Assembly: GCA_025531455.1 (NCBI GenBank)
Contig: JAMYHL010000052.1
Span: 227,219-291,218, forward strand
Direction of reading: 5' to 3'
Source of the DNA: Apiotrichum sp. Y4204
Taxonomy: Eukaryota > Basidiomycota > Tremellomycetes > Trichosporonales > Trichosporonaceae
Length of the DNA stretch: 64,000 nucleotides
The stretch's first letter is position 1, and each line of letters begins with the position of its first letter. A program made the position numbers and the translations under genes. Under the pieces are notes generated by a model that ran no database searches, was not told the DNA's origin, and saw only the letters and a program-made list of their open reading frames with translations. This document shows, piece by piece, positions 1-11,755 of this stretch.

Positions 1-1598
1 AACGGGCTGTAAAGACGCGCTGGAGTCGTGTAACTGGCGTGGAAGTGTTGCCAACACTAGAGGTGTTGGAGGGTTGCTGGTTTTTGCCAAGTTCCCGCAG
101 ATCCTCCGGTGGTGGCGCGTCTGCGGCATCTGGTCGAAAGCTCCACATTTCTTGCGCCCCACAGCGCGTCTCCACCGTTCTCCGTTCCCGCTACCCCTTG
201 GTTCCATTCCTTCTGACACACACAGTCTGGAAAGGCAACCACTACACCGATAAGCTCACGGTTCGCGTGATCGACCTTGACGGCGGACCCATCGGACAAG
301 CCATCTCCTCCAGTCTTCTCTCCCGCCATGAACTGGGATACTTCCACACCGACGCCAACAAGTTCCCGGACATGGCCGCGATCGAGCACGATATCGTCCA
401 GGAGGGCGCATGGGGGACGATCACCATCAACAAGGGCGCATCGGCCGGTCTTGAGGCTGCGCGCGCGACAGGCGACTCGTCATACGACGGTCGGAAGGCC
501 GTCTCCTTCATATTTGCCCAGGCGCGCAATGAGCTGGCCACGGGCTCCTACCTCCTCCCTCTCGGCCAGGCTGCGCTCTCCGAGATCACCGGCAAGCTCT
601 CCGCCCAGTCCACCGCCCAGTACATGGCATCCAATGCCGGCAACTCGACGGCCATGAACCTCGTCGCCCGCGCCCCTACAACCATCGCGTCGCCCATCGG
701 CTTCTCAATCGTGAACCTTCGCCCCTACGACCAGCCCGTAGCGACTGCTATTACGCTCGTTGGTGTGAGTATCCGTGCTCTGTTGCTGTCATCGTTGGCC
801 TTTGCTAACGCATCTAGAATATCTACGTTCTCATTTTCGCGTTCATGTCAACAATGGCGAACAACGGAGCGCGTGAGATCATCGCGCCGTATCTCACAAC
901 GCGCTCGTACCTGTTGTACCGCGTTTGTGCCCCGCTTCTCCTTTATCTGCCCCTCTCGTTCGCCTTTGCCATGGTCAACCTGCCGTTCAAGCCCCACTTT
1001 GACGCGCACTTTACATACGCAGGCGGCTTCTTCCTCTGGTGGTTCATCCTCTACCTCGGCATGGGCGCTCTCGGGTTGTCGACCGAGTTTGTCATTACGA
1101 TCCTCGGACCAAAGTTCACCGGCTTCTTCCTTGTCCCTCTCATTGGTGAGTAACCTTGGGCCCGTTCTTGGGATCACCGCTAACCCTCAGTCGCCAACGT
1201 TTCTGGTGTTTCCGTTCCCCACGAACTGCAGCCTTGGATCTACCGCTATGCCGTGGCGATGCCATTCTACAACCTGTCTCGAGGTAAGTGTCATTTGCCA
1301 CATACGCCACGCCCACCAACCGCCACGTTGCCTTCCGTTCGCCACATAACCACCCCCAAGCCTCTCCTGCATTCTGGTGTGCATCTGCTGACAATCTACA
1401 GCTGTCCGTACACTGATCTTCAACACAAAGAACACGCTTGGTCTCAACATCGGTATTCTGCTTGCCTGGATGGCCGTCTCGCTCATCACTATCCCGTTGA
1501 CCACCTGGCTCTACCGCCGCGGCGCCGTCAACGAGCACAGGCGCGAGGTGGGCGAGAATGAGACAGAGATAAAGACCCCGGACGGTCGCATTGTTTAG
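1..1598 (+). CDS. SNG1/DUF3533-family multi-spanning membrane protein, 5'-truncated by the window edge
   Basis: Probable plasma-membrane protein of the SNG1 (nitrosoguanidine-resistance)/DUF3533 family, which resembles ABC-2-type permeases; the transported substrate is unknown. Introns at 765-817, 1146-1190 and 1284-1401 restore one frame to the TAG at 1596-1598. The reading frame shows a large extracytoplasmic segment (a VIDLDGGPIG motif encoded near 270-300, then a stretch ending VNLRPYD) followed by hydrophobic helices: NIYVLIFAFM, a helix around LLLYLPLSFAFAMV, FFLWWFILYLGMGALGL, FTGFFLVPLI and a last one around ILLAWMAVSLITIPLTTWLY. This order is typical of the family. The N-terminus lies before the window, and the first ~230 bases probably include another exon-intron junction I could not place (a CACACACAG acceptor at about 222-230 is possible). 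Family call is good; 5' structure uncertain. Confidence 0.75.
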
Positions 1599-1873
1599 GC
1601 AGTTAGTTAGTTGGAAGAGGGATTTATATACCATTATAGACCACAAAACTTGATATCTTCAGCACCTGAATAGAATGGGTGTGTGTAATGCTACAGACCG
1701 ACTATAGTATTTTGCTACACCTCAGACCACTGGCGGCACTGCGGACGTGCAGCTGCCGTTCCAAAAACCATTCTGGCGCAGGGTAAACATATCTTATCAG
1801 CCGCGATGACACCTCTAAACTCGCACAGCGGGAGAACAAAAGCGATCAACGCGCCAATCGCAAAAATGTGATC
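1599..1873. other. Intergenic, 3' flank of the SNG1-like gene
   Basis: Contains the presumed 3' UTR of the upstream gene and the promoter side of the tRNA. No ORF or RNA recognised. Confidence 0.6.
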
Positions 1874-1962
1874 GGCGAGATGGCCGAGTGGTCTAAGGCG
1901 CTGTGTTCAGGAGTTTACTCTTCCGCAGTCTTCGGACGTGGGTTCGAATCCCACTCTCGTCA
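1874..1962 (+). tRNA. tRNA-Leu (anticodon CAG) with an 11-nt intron
   Basis: Cloverleaf folded by hand. The acceptor stem GGCGAGA (1874-1880) pairs with TCTCGTC (1955-1961), followed by discriminator A. The D arm GCCGAG...AAGGC carries a typical A box. The anticodon stem CTGTG pairs with CGCAG, and the T arm GTGGG-TTCGAAT-CCCAC is a clean B box. The 18 nt between the anticodon-stem halves exceed a 7-nt loop by 11, so a short intron after position 37 is inferred, leaving CAG as anticodon. The short variable-arm hairpin GTC-TTCG-GAC fits a class II (Leu) tRNA. A T5 run at 1991-1995 can serve as Pol III terminator. Confidence 0.88.
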
Positions 1963-2297
1963 AAAGAGGATTTAGTTCCTCCTGCCAAAGTTTTTGAACA
2001 TTCCGAGCAGACAATTGCTTTGATTCCCTTTGGTTTGCATGCGGGAGTTGCGCTAGATTGCAGGAAAGAGCCTGTCATCCCTTCCATGTTCTCGTGAATG
2101 TCGGTGTCGGCCAGGCACCATTGCGGGGTCGCATGCGCGATCTACGTACGATCTACGGGAACTGGGGGGTACAATTTTTTGGGTGGCAAGAAAAATCACG
2201 TGACCGCAAAAGTTGATCACACGGTACCGGGCACGATCCCCACCACCCACAACTTTGACATTGTTGTTGCTCATATCGTCTCCCCCAACCCGCCACG
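1963..2297. other. Intergenic, promoter region of DIM1
   Basis: Short gap between the tRNA and DIM1. Apart from the T-run at 1991 I see no feature; it probably holds the DIM1 promoter and 5' UTR. Confidence 0.5.
1991..1995 (+). terminator. RNA polymerase III T-run terminator for tRNA-Leu
   Basis: First run of five T residues after the tRNA, 28 nt past the discriminator base. Confidence 0.5.
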
Positions 2298-3615
<1,318 letters not shown>

Positions 3616-4403
3616 ACACAGTGTTGTACTATTTTGCTTTCGCTTTCTTCTCGGGACACGGCCGCGGTGCGGTTGCACTGTACTTGCTCCGCGCCCAACC
3701 ATGACATGTACACGTATGCATTCACATGCAGCATGATAATACCGCCGCAAACTACGAATTGACCAGGTGCTGTTACAACACGCCAAAGCGCGGCTTCGAG
3801 TCTGCGCATCAGGACGCAACGGCAACGTGGTGTATGCCGGTTAAGGTCGCGATCGCGGACCACGGTCGGTATCGGTCAAAAAAAAAAAAAAAGTTGGTGT
3901 AGGCAACGAGAGATGCGATGACATGTTGGTGATGATGATGGTGCCAAGAGTTCGGAGTGCGATGGTGCATGGCGAAGGCAATGGGATAACTGCTGTCATG
4001 TTTTCATTCGTGTGGAGTTTATGGTGTTTTCGTCTGTCGTCTGAGTCTCGGGGCCAGTGAGTGTTTCGATTCATTGTTTGTGTTTGCAAAATGATGCTGC
4101 TGTTGTGAGGCTGTTGGCATGCGTCGACATCGGCGTCGCGTGTAGGTTGTAAGTTGTATAGTGCGGAGATGAGGGGACGAAGCGAAGGGCATGGGCGCGA
4201 TGGCGCCGGCAATAAACGAAGAAAAAAAGGAAGGAGAGCGAAAGTTGAATACAATAGATGCAATGATCGCGATGCGGAGTCGGGACGGACATGGTCCGGC
4301 GTGATGGGAATGTATATTTTAACGAATCGTGCAACGATGCTCAATCTAGAGTTAGAAAGAGAAGCACCTTTACCTCACTCACTGGCACTAATTCTCCTTT
4401 TCC
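3616..4403. other. Convergent intergenic region with an oligo-A run
   Basis: 3' flanks of DIM1 and of the La-related gene. Contains an A-run at about 3878-3892. An open frame on the minus strand (3841-4344) has random-looking low-complexity composition and is not believed to be a gene. Confidence 0.6.
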
Positions 4404-6971
4404 TTACTGCTGCTCAATCTTGATGTCCTCGGCGTCAAAGTCGCTCTTGCTGTCGCCAGCAATACTGGTCTCGGGAGTCATGGTCTTGCCTTCCTCCGAG
4501 GCGAGGACGCTCGCCGTGGAAGACGTGCTCATGTTGGCACTACCGTCGCGGACATTGCGCATGAGCGCGTTTTCGACGTCAAACTTGAGGAGAACCGGCG
4601 GGCCAAGCACGTCCTCGATGCCGAGAGCACTTCCAGTTGTCGGGTCGACGGTTCCAGGTAATCCGTGGGAGAGCTCCGCGCCCTCGCCAGCCAGCTTCTT
4701 GGGAGACAGGTTGCGGCCGGGACTTCCGCCGCTGAACTTGCATGGGGGAGCATCGGGAAGAACCCAACGGAGTGCCTCGTCGCCAGCCAATCGTACCATG
4801 TCCTCCTTAACTTCGAGAAGCGAGCTCATCTCCATGACTTCGCGCACGACGCTCACATCCGGTGTAAGAGACTTGATACGGTTGAACGATGCGATCATTG
4901 AGATCTCGATCCAACCTTGCGAGTCCATCTGAGGGTTAGCACCGTAACAGTTGCCGAAACCCACCTGCTGGCGCAGGAAAAAGTCCATGACCAGGTTCTG
5001 CATGCTAAAGTAGTACTCGACCTGGTCGTTAGCTCAAACTTGTGATTGCGGTTCTCACCTGGCCCAAAACATAGTACCGCAATGCGTCGATGTTCGACAC
5101 CTGGGTTACGGGCAGCGGCGGCGGGGGCATGCTGCGTGGGAAGGCCTGCATGGTCGCGGCGTACTGCGCCGCGTCATAGCCTGGGGGAGCAACGACGAAT
5201 CCACCGGTGGCAATCGGATAGTAGTTGTAACCCATGCCGTATCCGCGCTGGTAAATGTTTGCCAGCTCGGTAGTGCCTGCTACTGGCGAAAGCTCGGGAT
5301 ATGTTGTGCGCATCGAGGCAGTTGATGCCGAGCGGTAACCTCCACGTCCTCCACGACCGCCCCCATAACCACCACGCCCGTCGCGCTCGCGGCCGCGAGC
5401 GGATCGGGGCCCATTTGCACCATTGCTCATGCGAGCAGTGTCAAACTCTCCCCCACCGCTCGGCGACAAAGGCACAGACGAATGCAGAGGCGAAGCACGT
5501 TTCGATTGTTGGCTTCCTTGGCGCGAGAGGGGGGCACTCAATGTGCCGTTAACAAATGCGTTGTATCCGTCGCCGTTGACAAGATCGGCCCGAGTTCCGT
5601 TGGGGAGCGCACCGCGGGCTGCCTCAACGAAGGGGGGAAGGCGGGCCTCGGATCCTTGAGACCCAGACCTCTGCATGCGAGGTGCTTTCTTTGCCTCGCC
5701 ACCCTTCTTCCCCCGCTTGCCGTCACCAGAGTCCCACTCCTTCCCGCGTCCCTTAGTCTTGCCCGTTTGCCGTCGGGTGGCCACCGCCGCCCGATCAGCC
5801 GCCTCTTGGAGCTCGGCAGCGGGAATCGCCATCCACTTTTGCTTCTCTGAACATTGTCAGCAACAAGTCAAAAAGTTCTCATCCCGTCCAACTCACTTCC
5901 TCCAATCGGAGCAGAGGGTTCCTCTGACACCGAAGACTCCGTCTCCTTCTTGTCATTCTTGGCGCGCTTGTCGTCTGTAGACTTTGTAGTCTCAGCTGCT
6001 TGGCTGACATCGGGCCACAACGTCGAGTCGGCGTGGTGGTGATGGTGGTGATGATGTTCACCCGAGTGCTTCTTCTTCTTCTTGCCTCCTCCAGCCTTGA
6101 CTTCGGGATTCGCCTCGGGAGCGGGGGTCTCGGACGCTGTAGCAGCAGGGGTAGGCTCCTGCGCAACCGTCTTGAGAGTCTTTTTGCGCACGTCCCAGGC
6201 GTTGACTGCCGGAGGCGGAGCGGCTTGCCTGGGAGCTGGAGGAGCGGGAGAAGGCTCGGCAGCGGCCTTTGGTCGTGCGCGCCAACTCCCCTCGGCGTCA
6301 GCAGACCCTGCCTTGGGCTTTGACTGCTGCTCCTGTGTTGGAGCCTTGGACTCGGAGGACGAGGCGGGGGCAGCCGGAGGCTTGGAGTCCTCCGTTGTTG
6401 GGGTGCTGGGGGTGGCTGACGACTTGTTCGCACCCTCACCAGCAGCATTGGACTGCTGGGAAGAGCCCCATGCAGATGACTTGCCCCCAGAGGACGTAGA
6501 TTGACGACCAGAGGAGCCGGCGTGCGACTTGCTGAAAGATTTGTCCTTCTTGCCTCTGCGCTCCGTCGAAACCTCGTCGGACTCCTTCTTTACTGGCTCA
6601 GACTTCTCGTCGCGCTCGCGCCAGTTTCGCGAGTTACTGCCACGCTTTTCCTCTTGTTTCTCGGGGCGAGACCTGCTGCGTCCACTAACGACTTCCCACG
6701 AGCCGTCGTCGGCCTCGTCAGGCGCAGCGGCGGCAACGGCAACGGGAGCGGGAATTTCACGGGTAGCGGGAGACGGAACCTTGGAGACGACTGGCGTTGA
6801 GGATGGTGGTGTCGAGCTCGTCGACAGAGACGGCGTGGCCGCCTGAGGGGTGGCAGCGCCCAAAGTCGCCTCGGCCTTGCCGTTGGGGCTACCTCCTTGT
6901 TCCCTTATGCGGTCGGCATACGAGCCGAGAGCTTGGAATACGCTCGTCGACTTAGATGGCGGCGACGGCAT
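4404..6971 (-). CDS. La-related RNA-binding protein (LARP1/Sro9-like)
   Basis: Predicted cytoplasmic mRNA-binding protein of the La-motif family, likely acting in translation or mRNA stability. Exons (minus) 6971-5897, 5846-5059, 5021-4965 and 4928-4404 give 814 aa. The first ~600 residues are disordered: Ser/Thr/Pro/Ala-rich with SWEVVSGRSRSR, a natural run of eight histidines after GGKKKKKHSG, KGRGKEWDSG, an RGG/GYGG patch and a Tyr-rich stretch. The La motif follows (about 622-690): VEYYFSMQNL, DFFLRQQ, MDSQGWIEISMIASFNR, LTPDVSVVREVM, then EALRWVLPD. The intron at 4929-4964 is only 36 nt and in frame; it is called from the uninterrupted La-motif consensus across it. The start ATG at 6971 has ACAGACATG context. 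No RRM or DM15 repeat was seen. Confidence 0.9.
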
Positions 6972-8838
6972 GTCTGTCGAGGCCACAGAAAAAAACGTTG
7001 TATCAGAAACTGATCACCAAACTGTCGCCCACGTCAGCTGGACATTCCAAACCCAAGGCCAAAAAGGGGCGAAAAAAATGCGGTCGTGCGCGATGTCCAA
7101 AAAGGAGGGTGCGCGGCTGCGAGAGTGGTGCTAGTGCGACGGGCGACAGCGAGGAACGCTTCCGCGTTGTTCGGCGCTGCGGGTGGCAACAACGCTTGGC
7201 ACGGGAGACACCGGCGAGGAAGCGGCGAGGACCTGGGGCCGAATAGGCCTGGAGGTATGTATAAGCCGCCGCGTCGGGTTTGGTTCCGGAAATGGCCAGT
7301 GGCAACAATAGCCGTCCAGACGCACACACGTATGTGATGGGAAGAAGAATGGGAAGTGTGAAGAGAGGGAGAGGGACGGGAAAGAGAAGAAAAAGCCAGT
7401 CCGTAGGTTGGAGCTTTCAAGAGAGGTGGGGAGGGAAGGTATGGCAGGGGGAATTGGTGGGATGACCTACGCGGTGGAGGCGCGCACCTGTAAGGCGAGG
7501 TCGCGTGGGTCGTGCGTTATCGGAGGGTGCGACGGAATGCGCGGCTGTTCAGGCTTTTATGCAGTGCAGCTGCTTTATAAGAAAGGAGGCAAGCACCGAG
7601 GGCGATGCGCACGATGGCGGCGGCAGTCGGGTACGCACACTTTTCTTCGCCACCAGATCAAACGGACGGAGGCTTTGAGGGGGAGGATTGTGCTGCGGTG
7701 TGCGAGTCTGAGCGGTCCGGAGGTTCGGAGCTGTGCGAGATCGGGCCTGGGAGAGGGGACAGGCTGCGCGAGGGAGATATCAGTATCGCACAGATCTAAG
7801 TCTGCGCGTATCGAGTGGCGAATGGAGGGGGAGAGGAGGGAGGCGTCGAAGGGAGACGGGAGGTTGATGAGGTAGAGGTCGAGTAATGGACGAAATTACG
7901 GATCCGAGCGAGTAGCGAGAACGCAATGCAAGTGGAAACCTGGGGGGAGTGTAGAAGCCAAAACTGACCGAGGTGGCGGCCGATACTTGGCGCGGGCTGA
8001 GGAGAGAGGTCGAGAGTAAGTTACGCGAATGTTGCTCGAGAGGAGGAAGTGTGAGAGTGTCGGTCTCCAATATCGATATCTGCCTTGCTGAGTGAGCAAG
8101 AGTCGTCGGAGAGGACGGGAAGTGGAACAAGGTGAAGATGAGAGAGTGGGTGAGGGGATAGAGATGAGGATGAGGGGTAGGGGGAGGCGGCGACGGCGAT
8201 GGAAGAGCGACGGCGGAGACGAGACGAGAGACCGGGGACGAGGCACGTAAAGTGTCGTCTGCAATCTGCAATCTGCGTCTTTGTGGGTGGGTGGGTAGTA
8301 GTTGTCAGAGGGTTGTCAGAAAGGCAGCATCTGTAATGAACCTCGCGCTACGCTCCGCTCGCTCAGAGTTCTCTGCTCTCTGCACAGACCCACTGGCAGC
8401 AGCAAGCCAGAGCCTCTCTCGCGCAGAGCAAGACGCGACTTTCGAGGACCAAAGTCTGGGCGGTCTGGGCAAAGAGTTCATATTATGTAATATCCTCTCC
8501 ATCTCCTGCTGGCCAGAACGCCGGCATTACCGGCATTTACAATATTGCATTCGAGGGTGCCTCGATTAGGAGCGGGAGTAAAAGGTCGGGAAGGTTTTGT
8601 ATTCAGGAATTTGTGCAAGCATGGACCCACCCAGCAAGAGGGATTTTTTTTTTTCCCGACTGTAGACCCCACTTATGACGTCCCCTCCACCTGCGCTGTG
8701 GCCGGAATTTTTGGCTCTACGCGCTTTTGGAGCTGACCGCGGAGCTCGCCGCGGGTGGCACGAGTGGAGAAGATATGAACTCGAAGTGCATCAACATTGA
8801 TCATTCACCTCCACATCAGACATTTAGACGCGACCACC
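6972..8838. other. Long divergent intergenic region (La-related gene / IMP3)
   Basis: Shared upstream region of two divergent genes. About 7780-8270 is strongly purine-rich on the plus strand (pyrimidine-rich in the sense of the La-related mRNA), consistent with a long CT-rich leader or promoter. Open frames here (e.g. 7408-7875 plus, 7780-8271 minus) are compositionally biased and lack domains. No RNA gene seen. Confidence 0.55.
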
Positions 8839-9791
8839 ATGCGCCAGCTCAAGCATCACGAGAAGAAGCTCCTCAAGAAGGTCGACTTCCTGAACGTGAG
8901 TAGGAGAGGAGTTTAAAGAGGGAGGGCAAGACACTGCGCAGCGACGGCGATCGTGTCTTTGTCTTCGTCCTCGTCATCTTTCGGTTCCTATGATGGAGCA
9001 CGTCTGACTCCCAGTGGAAGCAGGATGCGTCGCAGCGCGAGATCCAGGTGATGCACAAGTATCACATCCAAGACCGTGAGGACTACCACAAGTGAGTAGA
9101 TCAAGGCTGGGGTCAAGTTAGCCGGGAAGTATCTCGTCAGTCAATTGTCAATAAAGTCCAGCTCCCGTGATGGCTTGTGATGGCACTCTGACATCAGATA
9201 CAACAAGATTTGCGGCAGCCTGCGCTCGCTCATTCACCGCATCTCCCTTCTCCCCGCGCAGGACCCCTTCCGGCAACAGAAGGAGTCGGAGATGCTCAAC
9301 AAGCTGTACGACCTTGGTATCCTCGGTGAGTCGAGCTGAGGCTGACCAGTGCTCGTCAAGCCGTCTGCACGTCATTTCCACAGCTTTATCCCCAGAGCTT
9401 TATCTAACCGCAGACGTCGGTTCCAAGCCTTCGGATATCGAGAACAAGGTCACCGTCTCGTCGATTGCGCGCCGCCGCCTCGCGGTCGTGGTGACCCGTC
9501 TGAAGATGGCCGAGAGCGTGTCTGATGTGAGTCTCGGAGTCCGATATTCCTTGTGACCTCTTTCTGCGTCTTGTATTCTCTTCCCCTTATCTCTGGGATT
9601 TCTGGCTAACATCACAGGCCGTCAAGACAATCGAGCAGGGCCACATTCGCGTCGGCCCTACGCCCATCACCGATCCCGCAATGCTCATTACGCGTCACAT
9701 GGAGGACTTCGTCACCTGGGTCGACTCATCGGCACGCAAGCGTACCATCATGAAGTACAACGACGAGCTCGACGACTTTGACCTTCTTTAA
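8839..9791 (+). CDS. IMP3: U3 snoRNP protein Imp3 (S4 domain)
   Basis: Component of the SSU processome that helps U3 snoRNA hybridise with pre-rRNA in the nucleolus. Five exons (8839-8895, 9015-9091, 9198-9325, 9414-9526, 9618-9791) give 182 aa, the usual size. It starts [20 protein letters not shown], an almost invariant Imp3 N-terminus. [19 protein letters not shown] and the [19 protein letters not shown] block follow, then the S4 RNA-binding domain ([21 protein letters not shown]... [17 protein letters not shown]). It ends in the conserved [12 protein letters not shown]. The four introns (88-119 nt) are longer than those of most genes in this window. Confidence 0.96.
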
Positions 9792-10159
9792 TTCTCATCA
9801 GCATTGTAGCATTGTATACCCCGCATCGACCGCATCAGCATTCGCATCCTGCCCGTATGAATCATTGTCACTCGACTTTACTGATCATACTAACCTCAGG
9901 CAAATCCGACAACACTCCTGCTGACACCACTGACATTACAACACAATGCATCGGCAGGCAATTATGATATCTACAGGGCCGCTGTGCCGTAGTCGAACAA
10001 GGACTGATGAGAGACAGATGCGGGAGGTCGACGGGAGAAGGATAATCGAAACAGACAAGCGATGGAAGACATGTGGACTATTGGAAGGCGGAGAGGAAGG
10101 CGGAGAGGAAGGCGGAGAAGAAGACAGAAAGGAAGACGGAGAGATTGGGGCAGACGGCG
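9792..10159. other. Convergent intergenic region
   Basis: 3' flanks of IMP3 and the F-box-like gene, with a short purine-rich tandem repeat at its right end. Confidence 0.5.
10083..10141. repeat. 12-bp purine tandem repeat
   Basis: About three copies of the unit GGCGGAGAGGAA followed by degenerate copies ending AAGACGGAGAG. Lies in the 3' flank of the minus-strand F-box-like gene. Confidence 0.8.
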
Positions 10160-11269
10160 CTAAGCCCAGTCGAGCGCGTTGAGCCAGCGGCCCACGTCTG
10201 CGTGTGACAGCTCGTCGCGCCACTCTCCACTCTCAAGGTACTTCTTGAAGGGGACAAGTTTTACCCTGGAAAAGACAAGCTCCTTATCCTCGTCCGTCCA
10301 TCCCTCCATCATGACCCCGCGGTCATCCGCCTGCTTGACGGCGCGCTTCAAGTCCGCCTTCGCGCGTCCCTGAAAGTAGTCGGTGGGCTCGGCGTGAAGC
10401 CATGCCCCGAGGGTTGCGAAAAACTGCGCCGTGCGGTCGATCGCGCGGATGTTCCTCTCCGTCCAGTACTGCACTGGGCTGAAAGGATTGCAATCCTCCA
10501 AGCCGACGACAGTGATCTTGCGATCCGCATTCCTGATGATGAAAGCCACCAGGACCGGAATCAACGACTTGATGAAGGTCTGAGACGAGAAAGACTCTGC
10601 CTCATACCTGCTGGCGACATCCCAAAAGAACGGGAGGAGTACGATCTTTAGTGACTTGTCGGTGTGGTGGGGTGGGCGATTCACCCGCTGCGAAAATGGG
10701 GCAACAGTGTACCGCCTGTCGTACGCGAGGTGGTTTAAATAAACCACGATATTGCTCGGTGCGGACAGACTGTCGGACAGATGCCCAAGCTCGTAGATGT
10801 TGCGATGGTGATGAGCCATCTCGATGCTGGTCGTAGGCGCAGGGATGACGAGCCGCACGGCGGGCTTGATCGACGCACAAATGTCGCACGGATGAGACAG
10901 GTAAAATACGGTAGGGAGGTCGTAAATGACGGTACGAAGGTTGGGAAAAACCTCGGCGGGCCGGCGCGGCGCAGGGCGGCAGTGGCAAAAGCCGGGCCAA
11001 ACGTAATTACGCCCGCCCGCTGGATTGCAATGGTTATGAACGTTCAACGTCATAACCCTCACGATGGCCCTCTCGCGATCGTCGTACTTGTCGTGCTCAT
11101 GGGCGAGGGCTGTACGGAGCAAGCGCCGTTCCGCACAGGGCATGAGCAAGGCCGACGCCTCGCCGCAGTTGAACAAATCTGTCTCTCCGAGATTTCCCAA
11201 GATGACATCGAGGACCTCGGGAATGTGCAGCAACCTATGGGAGGCGCGGATGGGGGCGTTGTTGGTCAT
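10160..11269 (-). CDS. F-box-like hypothetical protein, paralogue A
   Basis: Single-exon ORF of 369 aa from the ATG at 11269 (an earlier GTG in frame was not used). Residues ~10-50 (HIPEVLDVILGNLGETDLFNCGEAS...) resemble an F-box, the SKP1-binding motif of SCF ubiquitin ligases, but without a full consensus. The rest has no domain I recognise. It clearly matches the protein at 15627-16826 in three blocks: LPFFWD vs LPHFWD; VGLEDCNPF vs VGLEDLNPF followed by a TAQFF/TQFW helix; and a C-terminal VKLVPFKKYLESGEW...GRWLNALD vs VNLVSFEDYLRNGKW...NRWLNLID. A CHC/HPCDIC cysteine patch is present. Function unknown; substrate recognition for ubiquitination is only a guess from the N-terminus. Confidence 0.7.
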   Translation of the reverse strand: MTNNAPIRASHRLLHIPEVLDVILGNLGETDLFNCGEASALLMPCAERRLLRTALAHEHDKYDDRERAIVRVMTLNVHNHCNPAGGRNYVWPGFCHCRPAPRRPAEVFPNLRTVIYDLPTVFYLSHPCDICASIKPAVRLVIPAPTTSIEMAHHHRNIYELGHLSDSLSAPSNIVVYLNHLAYDRRYTVAPFSQRVNRPPHHTDKSLKIVLLPFFWDVASRYEAESFSSQTFIKSLIPVLVAFIIRNADRKITVVGLEDCNPFSPVQYWTERNIRAIDRTAQFFATLGAWLHAEPTDYFQGRAKADLKRAVKQADDRGVMMEGWTDEDKELVFSRVKLVPFKKYLESGEWRDELSHADVGRWLNALDWA

Positions 11270-11410
11270 GTCGTGCTTAATCTTCACGAAAACGAGTAGA
11301 GGGAAGGTAAAGCGAAGGGTTGATCGGGTTGAGGATGAGTGTTTGGCGGCTCGTCCTCGCAGAGGAGGAGGAAGAGAAGTGGACTGGGCTGAAGGGGAAG
11401 GTGTTGGAGA

Positions 11411-11755
11411 GACGTCCTCGCAAAGGAGGAAGAGGAAGAAAAGAGGATTGAAGGTGACGGGAGACGATTGAGAGAAATGGGAAGATGAGAGGGAATGGAA
11501 GAAGAGGGAGGAATGGGAGTCGGGATTCGCAAGATGTATCTAACGAAACTGACGAGGTGAAGGGTTGCAGTTGAGAGTGAACGGGTTTGGGGATGAGAGT
11601 ATAGCGGCTCGTCCTCGAAAGGAGAAGAAGGAAGAGAAGTGGATTGAAGTGAAGAGAAATGATTGGGAGAAATGGGAAAGTGAGAGAGGATGGGAGAAAG
11701 AGGGGGGGAGGGGAGTTGGGGGGCCGCAAGATATATCCAACGAGGTCGACAAAAC
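11411..11755. repeat. Imperfect ~197-bp purine-rich duplication
   Basis: Two diverged copies, about 11411-11560 and 11608-11755. They begin with GTCCTCG plus purine-rich sequence, share GAGAAATGGGAA, and end CGCAAGAT(G/A)TATC(T/C)AACGA. The anchors GTCCTCG (11414/11611) and CGCAAGAT (11528/11725) are both 197 bp apart. A third partial unit starts at 11347 (GCTCGTCCTCG). Confidence 0.65.

Noticed and set aside
3841..4344. 167-aa minus-strand frame between DIM1 and the La-related gene
   Set aside because: Low-complexity, lies in 3' flanks, contains a poly-Phe run from the A-tract; no homology recognised.
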